Of a stretch of 64,000 bases of DNA, positions 34,896 to 43,372 are shown in pieces; position 1 is the first letter of the stretch; each line of letters starts with the position of its first letter. A program made the translations under genes and the position numbers. This stretch comes from Ligilactobacillus sp900765635. Lineage in GTDB: Bacteria; Bacillota; Bacilli; Lactobacillales; Lactobacillaceae. The stretch spans positions 1,302,001-1,366,000 of the forward strand of contig NZ_CASCJC010000001.1 of assembly GCF_949152225.1 (NCBI RefSeq). The letters run 5' to 3'. The notes under the pieces are model-generated. The model ran no database searches. It had not been told where the DNA came from and worked only from the letters and a program-made list of their open reading frames with translations.

Positions 34896-36008
34896 ATGAG
34901 CAAGGACTACGAAAAAGGCTATGTCGATACCCCTTTACGCCGTGAAAACCAACATTCCCATCGCAACAAATCTAATATTTTACGTAAGCGCATCTGCTTT
35001 GGATTACTCTTAGTTGCATTAATTGGTGTTTATAGTACCTGTGCATATGCCTACCATATTTTAGGTAAAGCCAAAGTCACCATTGAAAAAACATATACAA
35101 AATCTCATGCACCCAAGCTTCGTAATGTTTCTTCGGTGCTTAAAGATAAAAAGCCAATCTCCGTCTTACTCTTAGGTACAGATACCGGTGACTTAGGACG
35201 TTCAGATACCGGTCGAACAGATACACTTATCGTTGCTACGGTTAATCCACAAACAAAACGGGTATCTTTAACAAGTATTCCACGAGATACACAAGTTAAG
35301 ATTCTTGGCTCTAAAAATAGTTACGATAAAATTAATAGTGCCTATACGATTGGCGGTGTTTCAACAGCTGTTGAAACAGTCCAAGATATGTTAGATATTC
35401 CAATCGATTATTATATTTTAATAAACATGGGTGGGCTTAAAAAGATTGTTGATGCTTTAGGCGGTGTTGAAATTACTCCGTTATTAACATTCCACTATGA
35501 AAATGCCAACGTAGTTAAAGATCAAACGGTTGTTTTAAATGGTGCTCAAGCGCTCGATTATTCACGCATGCGTTATGATGATCCAGAAGGTGACTACGGT
35601 CGACAAAAACGCCAAAAGCAAGTTATTGAAGCTATCATCAATAAAGCAATGTCAATTACTTCTATCAGCCGTTATGAAAAAATACTTAAAACAATCGAAG
35701 ACAATATGCAAACGGATTTGAGCTTTGACGATATGGTCGAAATCGAAACGACTTATAAAGAAGCTGGTAATCATGTTGAATCCTATGTTTTACAAGGCGA
35801 AGGCGCCATGATTGACGGCTTGTCTTACCAAGTAGCTTCAGCTGACGAAAAGAAAAAGATTTCTGATCAAATTCGACATGAACTAGGTCTAGAACCATCA
35901 ACAAAAGAATTTACTGGCCGGATTTACTCTGGTTATTCTAGCTATTCTAATTATTCAGTCTATTCAAACTCAGACAATTTGGATTACTCTTCTAGCTCTA
36001 ATTATTAA
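34896..36008 (+). CDS. LytR-CpsA-Psr (LCP) family wall-polymer ligase
   Basis: 370 residues from MSKDYEKGYVDTPLRRENQH with AAGGAGA upstream. One membrane anchor (ICFGLLLVALIGVYSTCAYA) then the LCP domain: LLLGTDTGDLGRSDTGRTDT, TSIPRDTQV, INSAYTIGG and YSRMRYDDPEGDYGRQKRQ with the pyrophosphate-binding Arg residues. Transfers teichoic acid or polysaccharide from lipid carrier to peptidoglycan. The last 30 residues are a low-complexity Ser/Tyr/Asn tail. Confidence 0.93.
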   Translation: MSKDYEKGYVDTPLRRENQHSHRNKSNILRKRICFGLLLVALIGVYSTCAYAYHILGKAKVTIEKTYTKSHAPKLRNVSSVLKDKKPISVLLLGTDTGDLGRSDTGRTDTLIVATVNPQTKRVSLTSIPRDTQVKILGSKNSYDKINSAYTIGGVSTAVETVQDMLDIPIDYYILINMGGLKKIVDALGGVEITPLLTFHYENANVVKDQTVVLNGAQALDYSRMRYDDPEGDYGRQKRQKQVIEAIINKAMSITSISRYEKILKTIEDNMQTDLSFDDMVEIETTYKEAGNHVESYVLQGEGAMIDGLSYQVASADEKKKISDQIRHELGLEPSTKEFTGRIYSGYSSYSNYSVYSNSDNLDYSSSSNY

Positions 36009-36016
36009 AACCATAT

Positions 36017-36054
36017 AAAAAGGGAATTCTCACATCATGAGAATTCCCTTTTTT
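36017..36054. terminator. bidirectional terminator between the LCP gene and fabH
   Basis: AAAAAGGGAATTCTCA and its complement form a perfect 16-bp stem with T runs on both strands; on the minus strand it overlaps the end of the synthase gene. Confidence 0.9.
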
Positions 36055-37036
36055 AATTATTACTAAGATCTAATAATAAACTTCCGTATGCCAAGCCTGC
36101 ACCAAAACCCGTTAACATCACTTTAGCCGGGCGTTTTTGAGCCTGCCACGCTTGACTTAAAGCTAAAGGAATGCCTACAGATGAGGTATTCCCCGCATGT
36201 GTAACATTAATAACAAACTTATCAAGACTAACATTTAATTGCTTGGCTAATTGTTCAATCAAGCGCAGGTTAGCTTGATGCACGATGAATAAATCGATTT
36301 GTTGTGCTGTTAAATTATTTTGAGCTAAAAAGTCTTTCATGTGCTGACTAACTTGTGTTGTCACAAATTCATAAACAGAACGTCCATCTTGATAAAAAGC
36401 CGTCGTTTGTGGATAATTTGTCGCTACTACTTCACTTAGCGGAGCAATCTTTCCACTATGAATCACATCCGCATTACCTTTAGTGCACAACATTTCTGCT
36501 TTAAAACAATCTTTTTTTAAATCACCTTGACAGCTTTCAAGTAAGACGCCTGCAGCTCCATCACCAAAAAAGACCGCTGAGGTACGATCGGTGAAATCAA
36601 GCATCTTAGAATTACTCTCCGCACAGATTACCAATGCCTTATGATAGACTCCTCGTAAAAATTTTTCGGCGGTACTCAATGCAAAAATAAAGCCTGCGCA
36701 AGCAGCTGAAATATCAAAAGCAAAAGCATTTTGCGCTTGAATTTGTTCTTGAACCAACGCTGCAGTCGCTGGTGTGATTGCATCACCTGAAATCGTTGCA
36801 ACAATGATTAAGTCGATCTCACTTGCATTAACCTTAGCTTGTTTTAATAACTCCTGAGCTACTTTACTTGCCATTTGTGATGTTTGTTCATTTAAAGCAT
36901 AATGTCTAGTCTTTATACCGGTATGTTTTTGAATCCATTCATCAGATGTTGGCATTAATTCAGCCAATTCTTCATTAGTCACCACACGTGATGGTAAGTA
37001 GCCAGCACTTGCTTTGATCTTAATAATTTTAGCCAT
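36053..37036 (-). CDS. fabH: beta-ketoacyl-ACP synthase III
   Basis: 327 residues. Catalytic triad: Cys in FDISAACAGFIFALS, His in FIVHQANLRLIEQLA, Asn in VTHAGNTSSVGIP. C-terminal GFGAGLAYGSLLL. It condenses acetyl-CoA with malonyl-ACP to start fatty acid synthesis. The gene stands alone rather than with other fab genes, so it may be a second FabH. GGTG upstream of the ATG. Confidence 0.92.
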   Translation of the reverse strand: MAKIIKIKASAGYLPSRVVTNEELAELMPTSDEWIQKHTGIKTRHYALNEQTSQMASKVAQELLKQAKVNASEIDLIIVATISGDAITPATAALVQEQIQAQNAFAFDISAACAGFIFALSTAEKFLRGVYHKALVICAESNSKMLDFTDRTSAVFFGDGAAGVLLESCQGDLKKDCFKAEMLCTKGNADVIHSGKIAPLSEVVATNYPQTTAFYQDGRSVYEFVTTQVSQHMKDFLAQNNLTAQQIDLFIVHQANLRLIEQLAKQLNVSLDKFVINVTHAGNTSSVGIPLALSQAWQAQKRPAKVMLTGFGAGLAYGSLLLDLSNN

Positions 37037-37061
37037 TTAGCTTTCACCTCATTTATGAGAA

Positions 37062-37092
37062 TAAAAAAAGCCACAGGGTACTTCCTGTAGCT
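37062..37092 (-). terminator. terminator after tRNA-Leu
   Basis: AGCTACAGG and CCTGTGGCT arms followed by seven T residues, starting seven bases after the tRNA on the minus strand. Confidence 0.8.
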
Positions 37093-37098
37093 AATTGA

Positions 37099-37183
37099 TG
37101 CGGGTAAATGGATTCGAACCATCACGAGCGCAATGCTCACCAGATCCTTAGTCTGACGCGTCTGCCAATTCCGCCATACCCGC
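37099..37183 (-). tRNA. tRNA-Leu (anticodon UAA)
   Basis: Minus strand begins GCGGGTATGGCGGAATTGGC and ends TTCGAATCCATTTACCCGCA; acceptor stem GCGGGTA/TACCCGC, anticodon loop CTAAGGA (UAA), and a long variable arm (GAGCATTGCGCTC) typical of leucine tRNA. CCA is not encoded. Confidence 0.95.
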
Positions 37184-37323
37184 GACAACACAAAATATTA
37201 TATCAGACTAATTTAATTTTGACAAGCATTTACAGAATTTTTTTTACATATCCTTAACTATAGCACTGACTTAACATATATAATCTGTCAGACACTCACG
37301 TTATTTCTTCGTGATCCGTTCAC

Positions 37324-38137
37324 TTATGATAACAATTGGAAAATATAGACAGCCTGCAAGTGGCCAAACAAGCCAAGAATCATGCCAAGAATTAAAAAAA
37401 TAATCCCTAAGTATAAAGCCGTCACTACAGGCCAATAAATTACTGCAATCATATTATAAGACTTGTTATCCTCTTGATATTCCTTATAATCATCTTCTTG
37501 ATAAAGAATGGCAAAATTAGCATGATAGGTATAAGCATATATTATTAAGAAAATTCCAATCGAAATAATGCTAATTGTAAAACTTAGGCCAAATCCTTCA
37601 AATTATGGAGTGAAAATAGCCAGAAAAACAAATAAAGGAATAAAAGCAAATAAAATTAAAACAACTTCCAAGATAATAAACAACTGATATTTACACTGAA
37701 ATGTCTTTTTTTCTTTTTGTAAGTACCCGTCCACTCCATATTAAAATATTAATTCTCGTTGGTGGTAAGTTTGTTCATAAGGTGCTAAACGTAAATGTGT
37801 CAATATAAATAAACCAACACCATAGCCCACCGAAATAGATAAAAAAGATAGCCCCTAGCGTATCATGGACTGCAAATGAATCTAATACTATTAAAGGGGC
37901 AATCGCTATAATACATAATAGCACCCCTAATCCTATCCAAAAAGCCGACTTTTTACGTAATTGGATATTAAGTCACTACCTCTTCTAAAGAAAGTGAATA
38001 ACGCTGTAGATTTCCTTGTTCTTGTTCATCTTCGATAATAGCGATACTTTTATCTTTTAACAAGTAATCACACGACACATCAAAAATCTGAGGTAATTTT
38101 ATTATTTTATCTAAATCAGGCATTGAAGTACCCGTTT
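37324..38137 (-). pseudogene. C-terminal part of a split SinR-like regulator with membrane domain
   Basis: The minus strand resumes the regulator exactly after the element: ETGTSMPDLDKIIKL, IFDVSCDYLLKDKSI, then the frame hits a stop after SLEEVVT (38137 to 37968). Past this stop, further readable pieces continue in shifted frames: a membrane-rich stretch (SAFWIGL, FICFYSF) and IYAYTYHANFAILYQEDDY through YIFQLLS to 37324. The whole thus looks like an XRE regulator with a C-terminal membrane domain that has suffered several frameshifts besides the insertion. The 5' half lies at 48170-48267. Confidence 0.75.
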
Positions 38138-38139
38138 CC

Positions 38140-38153
38140 CTTAGTTAAAGATA
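38140..38153 (+). repeat. left inner terminal site of the element
   Basis: CTTAGTTAAAGATA, two bases inside the left GA core. It is matched 13 of 14 by the inverted site at the right end. Confidence 0.6.
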
Positions 38154-38175
38154 TTGTTGGGTATCTCAAGATGTG

Positions 38176-39798
38176 TCATTCGATTTTGCCGATAAAGCGG
38201 TAGAAGATTTCCACTTCCTGTTCCCGGCTTCCGTCCTCACTTTTGACCGCTTCATGGACAAGGATTTTTTCAATCAGCGTATTCAAAAGTTCGGCGGTCA
38301 GTTCTGTTGGATTGACATACTGTTTCATCAGACCTATCCACTTTTCAGCGTCAACCGCTGTCTGGGCGGCGGCCTCCATCGCTTCGTGAAGCCGTTCAAT
38401 TTTTGCGTCCAATTCTCGCTGTTCGCCCTGATACTTTTCGGACAGCATATTGAAATTGTATTCTGTAATGCGTCCGGCAGACCAGTCCTCATACATTTTT
38501 GCAAACAGAGTGTCTACTTCTGCTTTGCGCTTTTCCGCCTTTTTCAATTCGGCTGTCTGCCGCTTCCTTGCGGTATTGCGTTCCTTGTCGCTGGCGTTAA
38601 GTAGCCGTTTCAGAAGTTTGTCCCCATCCTGCTGTGCCAGCACAGACCAGTATTGCAGACGGGAAAGGACATAGGCGTAAAGCACATCATAGCGGATATA
38701 GTGCATGGAACACTGGTGCAATCCTTGCCCGTACTTGCTACAATGGTAGTGTGCATAGGGATTTTTGTTCTGGCTGTTCACACCGTAGGCCAGCGACCAG
38801 CCGCAGTCCGCACATTTTACCAGCCCGGAAAATATCTGCGTTGTGCCATTCTTCTGCCGTCTGCGCCTGTTGCAAATCTGCTCCTGTACTTGACGGAACA
38901 CATCTTCGGAAATAATCGCTTCGTGGGTGTTCTCCACACGATACCATTCCTCTTTTGGCTTGCGTACTTTCTTCTTGTTTTTGAATGAAATGTTGGTCTG
39001 CTTATTGTGGACGCTGTGTCCGATATAGGTTTCCTCTTTCAGAATACTTTTTACCTGCGCTATCGTCCACGCATAGGCTTTTTCCTCCGGCGCTCCGGCA
39101 TAGATATTTGCGAAAGTGCCGTATCTCTGGAAATTTAGCCAGCCGGGAGTAGGCACTTTTTCTTCGACCAAAATCCGTGTAATGCTGGCGGCTCCCCGGC
39201 CATGAACGGCAAGGTCAAAAATCTTTTCGATAATCCACCTTGTTTCCGGGTCAATCAGAAGATGGCCTTTCTTATCTGGGTCTTTGACATAGCCAAGCGG
39301 AGCATAGGCTCCATAGTGTGCGCCATTTGCGAACCGTGTCCGCATGGCCGCCTTTACCTTTTTGCTGGTCTGGCGGGCGTGCATTTCATTCAGAATGTTG
39401 AGGAATGGGGCAAGCTCATTCTCTCCGTTGATGGTGTCCACATTGTCATTGACAGCGATATAGCGGACGCCTTTGCTGGGAAAGTAGATTTCCGTGTACT
39501 GGCCGGTCAGAATGTAGTTTCTGCCTAAGCGGGATAAATCCTTCGTAACAACGCAGTTGATTTTCCCGTCCTCAATGTCATCAATCATTCTCTGAAAATC
39601 CGGCCTGTCAAAGTTCGTTCCAGACCATCCATCGTCGATATATTCATCTATGACATTCAGGCCATGCTCGGCGGCATATTGCCGGAGCATCATGCGTTGT
39701 GTCTGAATACTCCCGCTTTCTCCTTGCAGTTCATCGTCCCGGCTCAATCTCATATAAAGCGCCGTGTTGTAAATCGTAGTATTGTAAGGTTGTTTCAC
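38176..39798 (-). CDS. large serine recombinase (TnpX-like) of the element
   Basis: 540 residues from GTG 39798 (GGAGG nine bases upstream). The resolvase domain has the catalytic Ser in ALYMRLSRDDE (about residue 19) and TKDLSRLGRNYI. A recombinase domain follows (PLGYVKDPDKKG, YIGHSVHNKQ), then a zinc ribbon (CADCG, CSKYGQGLHQC), a long coiled coil and a DUF4368-like end. It should cut at GA dinucleotides to excise and insert the element. It lies 37 bases from the left end and points outward. Shorter than TnpX (about 700), so it is a relative, not TnpX itself. Confidence 0.92.
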   Translation of the reverse strand: MKQPYNTTIYNTALYMRLSRDDELQGESGSIQTQRMMLRQYAAEHGLNVIDEYIDDGWSGTNFDRPDFQRMIDDIEDGKINCVVTKDLSRLGRNYILTGQYTEIYFPSKGVRYIAVNDNVDTINGENELAPFLNILNEMHARQTSKKVKAAMRTRFANGAHYGAYAPLGYVKDPDKKGHLLIDPETRWIIEKIFDLAVHGRGAASITRILVEEKVPTPGWLNFQRYGTFANIYAGAPEEKAYAWTIAQVKSILKEETYIGHSVHNKQTNISFKNKKKVRKPKEEWYRVENTHEAIISEDVFRQVQEQICNRRRRQKNGTTQIFSGLVKCADCGWSLAYGVNSQNKNPYAHYHCSKYGQGLHQCSMHYIRYDVLYAYVLSRLQYWSVLAQQDGDKLLKRLLNASDKERNTARKRQTAELKKAEKRKAEVDTLFAKMYEDWSAGRITEYNFNMLSEKYQGEQRELDAKIERLHEAMEAAAQTAVDAEKWIGLMKQYVNPTELTAELLNTLIEKILVHEAVKSEDGSREQEVEIFYRFIGKIE

Positions 39799-39897
39799 CG
39801 TAAAAATCCTCCTTCTAAAGAAACAACCCACGCTTACAATACTTTTGCTCTATGGCAATTATATCATAAGCGTGGGCGTGTTATCAATGATGGGCTA

Positions 39898-40092
39898 TCA
39901 GGTTGAAGCGGCTTTTTCTGCGGTATGCCGCACCACATCTACAATCAGATCACCGAGGGGCTTCCCGCCTGCGGCGAAGTGTTCGGAGATTTTTATACGG
40001 TTGTTCCCACATACAAAATACTGCGTGCCGTTCTCTGCTTGTATAACCTGCCCTGTTCGGGGTGTAAAAATATCGCTTTCACTTTTTGCCAT
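39898..40092 (-). CDS. TnpW-like small element protein
   Basis: 64 residues from MAKSESDIFTPRTGQVIQAE with GGAGG seven bases upstream. The pattern GQVIQAENGTQYFVCGNNRI resembles the small TnpW-type proteins of Tn4451-group elements, which lie between the recombinase and the relaxase as here. Function unknown, perhaps a recombination accessory factor. The open frame begins upstream at 40134 without support. Confidence 0.65.
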   Translation of the reverse strand: MAKSESDIFTPRTGQVIQAENGTQYFVCGNNRIKISEHFAAGGKPLGDLIVDVVRHTAEKAAST

Positions 40093-40164
40093 CCAGTGTC
40101 CTCCATATTCAGTTTTCAAGGTACAATGCCGCACAAAGGCGGCGAAAATTTCTGCTTATATCTA

Positions 40165-41109
40165 TCACCTTTCCTTTACCGTGTGCCGCTGCTGACGTTT
40201 CAGTTCCGCCAGTATATCCGGCGGGATACGGTCAACCAGCCGCTGTAAATTGTCCAGTTCGCTTTTCAGCTTTGCCCGTTCCATCGTATCTTTCATCTTT
40301 CCTTTTTCGCTGGCTTTTGCCCTTGCTTCCAACTTCTCATTCTCCGCCAGCAGGTCATTGATTGTGACCTTGTACTTTTTCAACTGCCTGGAGAAATTCT
40401 CCATCTGCGGGAACCACTTTTTCAGCATGGAGAGGGCTTCCTCTTTTTTCTTTCCGGCGTTCAGCGGGTTAATGCCGTCCAGTGTGGCTTCAATGGCTCT
40501 TGCCTGCCGGGAGAGGGAAACCGCCTGTTTGAAAAGCCGGGTGGGGATATGCTTCCGGCCTGTCCTGCTGGCGCTCTCCCCACGCTCCAAGTCAGGATAT
40601 TTCTCCACCATATAGGCGTGAAAATCGTCCTGCCACTTCGTCAGGTTTGCCCGGTTGCCGATAATCTCCTTTGCACACAGGCGGTTGTCCTTTGTCAGCG
40701 GAACAAAGGTCAAATGCAGGTGGGGCGTTTTCTCGTCCATGTGTACCACCGCCGACACGATATTTTCCCGTCCTACCCGGCCAATGAGGAAGTCCGCCGC
40801 CCTCTGGAAAAACGCCTGTATCTCCTTTGGGGATTTCCCCTTGAAAAACTCCGGGCTGGCAGTTACCAGCGTATCGACAAACCGTGTGCTGTCCTTGCGG
40901 GTTCGGCACCCGGCCTGCTCAATCCGGCTCTGAATGAAGTGGTAATAGCGTCCCTCCGGCTTGACGATATGGAAGTTGTATTTGCTCCGGCTTGTGTCAA
41001 TGTCGGGATTGCTGGCATACTGTTCTTTCTGTCTTTCGTGATGGGCTTCCAGCGGCCTTGCCGGGTTGCCCTTGTGCTTCTCAAACCGTAAAATTGCGTG
41101 TTGTGCCAT
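40165..41109 (-). CDS. MobV-family relaxase (Mob/Pre, TnpZ position)
   Basis: 314 residues. The Mob_Pre domain starts AILRFEKHKGN and has the HxDExxPHxH metal motif in VVHMDEKTPHLHLTFVPLTK, the hallmark of MobV enzymes such as MobM of pMV158. The C-terminal 110 residues are coiled coil. It nicks oriT to start single-strand transfer with a helper conjugation system. A matching oriT-like site lies at the far right end of the element. Same place as tnpZ in Tn4451-group elements. Confidence 0.9.
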   Translation of the reverse strand: MAQHAILRFEKHKGNPARPLEAHHERQKEQYASNPDIDTSRSKYNFHIVKPEGRYYHFIQSRIEQAGCRTRKDSTRFVDTLVTASPEFFKGKSPKEIQAFFQRAADFLIGRVGRENIVSAVVHMDEKTPHLHLTFVPLTKDNRLCAKEIIGNRANLTKWQDDFHAYMVEKYPDLERGESASRTGRKHIPTRLFKQAVSLSRQARAIEATLDGINPLNAGKKKEEALSMLKKWFPQMENFSRQLKKYKVTINDLLAENEKLEARAKASEKGKMKDTMERAKLKSELDNLQRLVDRIPPDILAELKRQQRHTVKER

Positions 41110-41291
41110 TCTGCTCCTTTCCCCATTCCTTTCCTATCCGGGGTTTTCCACAGGGAAAATCCCGCAGAAAATAGCTCGGATAGGATTGGAATGGATAGAA
41201 TATAAATCAATCTTTTTATCTTTGTATTTCTATATACCGTCCGGTTTTCGTACGTCTCAGGAGTGATTTCCGTACTTCATGGGTACGGTTT

Positions 41292-41687
41292 TCAGTCCTC
41301 CGGTGTACCAGAACGGGATTTCTTAAAGTCGGTGTTTGGAACCGCTTCATAGGATTTTGGGAAAATGCGGTTGGGTTTTCCACAGCCCTGCTTCTGGATC
41401 TCCACCAGTCCGGCGTATTGCAGTTCCCGCAGGGTATTCACCGCTTTCTGCCGCCCACAATGGAGCAGTGTGACCACTTCACAGATAGGGTAATACAGGA
41501 AAATCCGTCCGCAGTCATCCGCCCACCCATTCTTGCGGGATAACTCTGTCCGGCGCAGGATAAAGGCGTACAACACCTTTGCCTCGTTGGACAGGGGCTT
41601 GAATGTGGGGGCTTCAAAGAGAAAATTCGGGAGCCGGGTGAAGCTGAACGCCTTTTCCGGCTGGTGGATATAGATGGTATTTGTCAT
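41292..41687 (-). CDS. RepA N-terminal-like replication initiator fragment
   Basis: 131 residues with the winged-helix pattern of the RepA_N group: FSFTRLPNFLFEAPTFKPLS, EAKVLYAFILRRTELS and the recognition helix CGRQKAVNTLRELQYAGLVE. Full initiators are 250 residues or longer, so this is a short or N-terminal-only form. It might help element replication after excision or act as a regulator. The preceding gap (41110-41291) has GTACG repeats but no clear iterons. Confidence 0.7.
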   Translation of the reverse strand: MTNTIYIHQPEKAFSFTRLPNFLFEAPTFKPLSNEAKVLYAFILRRTELSRKNGWADDCGRIFLYYPICEVVTLLHCGRQKAVNTLRELQYAGLVEIQKQGCGKPNRIFPKSYEAVPNTDFKKSRSGTPED

Positions 41688-41798
41688 AGTTCGTTTTGTG
41701 GACGGTTAGAAGCCCGTTTTCCGGGGCGGGCGATACTTTATACCACCTGCCCCGGTTTGGGGCTTGCAAAGCCTGATAAATCAAGGCTTTTTTCGCTC

Positions 41799-42212
41799 CT
41801 AACTGTCCACAGCAGACCTCCTTTTCCGTTCACTTTCTGTTTTCTGCCGCCTGTGAACTCTGGCGGCACAGCCGGGGCAGTATTTTGCCCGGTTGGATTT
41901 GGGGACGAACACGCCACCGCAGACCGCACAGCGTTTCAAGTCCTTATCCCGGAAAATTTCCGCTTCCAGCGTCCCGTCCAGCGGCAAGACCGCCCAGCGG
42001 AACCACTTACAGCAGACCGAGAAAGAAATCGTCTGCGGGCAGGTGCAGGTGTCCCCATCATCAAGGACAATGCAGTTGCCGTCCTCACAGCAACAACACT
42101 CCCGGCGTATCAGGCTGGCCGCCTGTTTTCTCTGCGCCGGTGTCATGCGGTAAAGGGAACCGTCCGGCCTGCGTTCCAGTGGCGGCAAGTCTTTATAGGG
42201 GTTATCTCTCAT
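41799..42212 (-). CDS. cysteine-rich VLP-type protein
   Basis: 137 residues. Three cysteine groups are visible: ECCCCEDGNC, CTCPQTISFSVCCKW and CAVCGGVF...YCPGC, the last looking like a zinc ribbon. This is the protein called cysteine-rich VLP domain in clostridial Tn4451-like elements; its function is not known. ATG 42212 has GGAGGG upstream. Same strand as the RepA-like gene, 111 bases before it. Confidence 0.75.
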   Translation of the reverse strand: MRDNPYKDLPPLERRPDGSLYRMTPAQRKQAASLIRRECCCCEDGNCIVLDDGDTCTCPQTISFSVCCKWFRWAVLPLDGTLEAEIFRDKDLKRCAVCGGVFVPKSNRAKYCPGCAARVHRRQKTESERKRRSAVDS

Positions 42213-42438
42213 GCGTTCCCTCCATTTTGCTTTCCGTTGCCGTTCTCCCCGAAAAGGTTTCCTGCCCCATTCCTGCGGCGTGTTCCGGCGTTGGCACGCT
42301 CCCCGCAGCTTCGGGACATTTTGTCTCGAAGTCCGGTTCCTTGCGGTGCTTCCCCAGCCGGGGTATTCCTTTTCGGACGGTCATTCTGTTTTCAAGGTGC
42401 TGTCCATCGATGAACTACCCTAAGTCTACACGAAAAAA

Positions 42439-42523
42439 ATGCAATCCCCGGAATTTTGCGAGAATTGCATTTTGATGAAGTTTACACTTTGGATATTGCA
42501 TTTTTGCAATCATTCTGTATAAT
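42439..42523 (+). promoter_or_regulatory. promoter and ATTGCAT operator set of the element regulator
   Basis: TATAAT at 42518-42523 with TTGCAT 16 bases upstream. The -35 lies in a palindrome ATTGCA-TTTT-TGCAAT (42495-42510), and a wider inverted pair ATGCAAT/ATTGCAT lies at 42439-42470. Three copies of one half-site over the promoter suggest autoregulation by the XRE protein encoded next. Confidence 0.55.
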
Positions 42524-42550
42524 GGAAGTATGCGGAGGAGGTGCGTATCT

Positions 42551-43348
42551 ATGGCTTTACCCGGAACACCCGGACAGCGGATTTCCGATTTATGCAACGG
42601 GAACCACATCACACAAAAGGAACTTGCGGAGAAGATAGGGGTTTCCGCTTCCCAGTTGAGCCGCATTGTCAGCGGCGAAACGAGAACGGTCAGCAGTGAT
42701 ATTCTCATAGGCGTGGCAAAGGAATTTAAGGTATCGACAGACTACATACTGGGCTTATCCACCGTGAGCGTCCGTAAAAGCTACGATATTTCTGAATTAG
42801 GCTTGTCCGAGGGAGCCGTGAGGGGGCTCGTGACGGGTGCTGTTGATGTGCAAATCCTCAACCGCCTGTTGGAACACAGGAATTTTCCTAAGCTGATAGA
42901 TTTGATACGGATTTATTTTCAGGACACAGCGGCAAAAGGCATAACAGCAAGAAACCAGCTTATCGAGATAGCAACGGCTTCCCTGTCCGACCTGATGAAA
43001 GAACACCCGGAACACCGGGCGGAAGCAAAGCAGGATTTACAGCTTTTGAACGCCCAGAAGATGGGGGAACATGAGGCGGAGATTGAGAAAATCAAAAATG
43101 TGTTCCTTGCTATCCTGCGGGATATTAAGAAAGACATTGACAACGGGGAACAGCCGGGAGAAGCTGTGACCGCCGCGATGTTCCAAGCCATGCGGGACGC
43201 ATTGGCGGAACAGAAGCAAAACCCGCTTTCCATTGACGATGTAGCGGCGATGGTTGCCGGACAGATCGGACAGCTTACGCCGATGGATGAAGAAACTGCC
43301 GACCTGTTCAAGCAGTTGGCAAAAAAGATGATGAAAGGAATAGAATAA
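42551..43348 (+). CDS. XRE-family regulator of the element
   Basis: 265 residues from ATG 42551 (GGAGGTG upstream). N-terminal helix-turn-helix: ITQKELAEKIGVSASQLSRI and KEFKVSTDYILGLS. The C-terminal 170 residues are helical and Asp/Glu-rich, with no named domain. Divergent from the VLP and RepA-like genes, so it may control both directions. Its GC content matches the element backbone, while the next gene is AT-rich cargo. Confidence 0.85.
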   Translation: MALPGTPGQRISDLCNGNHITQKELAEKIGVSASQLSRIVSGETRTVSSDILIGVAKEFKVSTDYILGLSTVSVRKSYDISELGLSEGAVRGLVTGAVDVQILNRLLEHRNFPKLIDLIRIYFQDTAAKGITARNQLIEIATASLSDLMKEHPEHRAEAKQDLQLLNAQKMGEHEAEIEKIKNVFLAILRDIKKDIDNGEQPGEAVTAAMFQAMRDALAEQKQNPLSIDDVAAMVAGQIGQLTPMDEETADLFKQLAKKMMKGIE

Positions 43349-43372
43349 TAGCCTGTTATTCGAGATAATAAT

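Noticed and set aside
37099..38139. Integration of the element at tRNA-Leu
   Set aside because: The tRNA lies about 950 bases from the left end and is complete; the split regulator gene gives base-exact borders elsewhere.
38450..42475. Long open frames opposite the recombinase, relaxase and VLP genes
   Set aside because: GC-rich genes give mirror frames; the opposite strands have no family motifs or start signals, while the called genes do.
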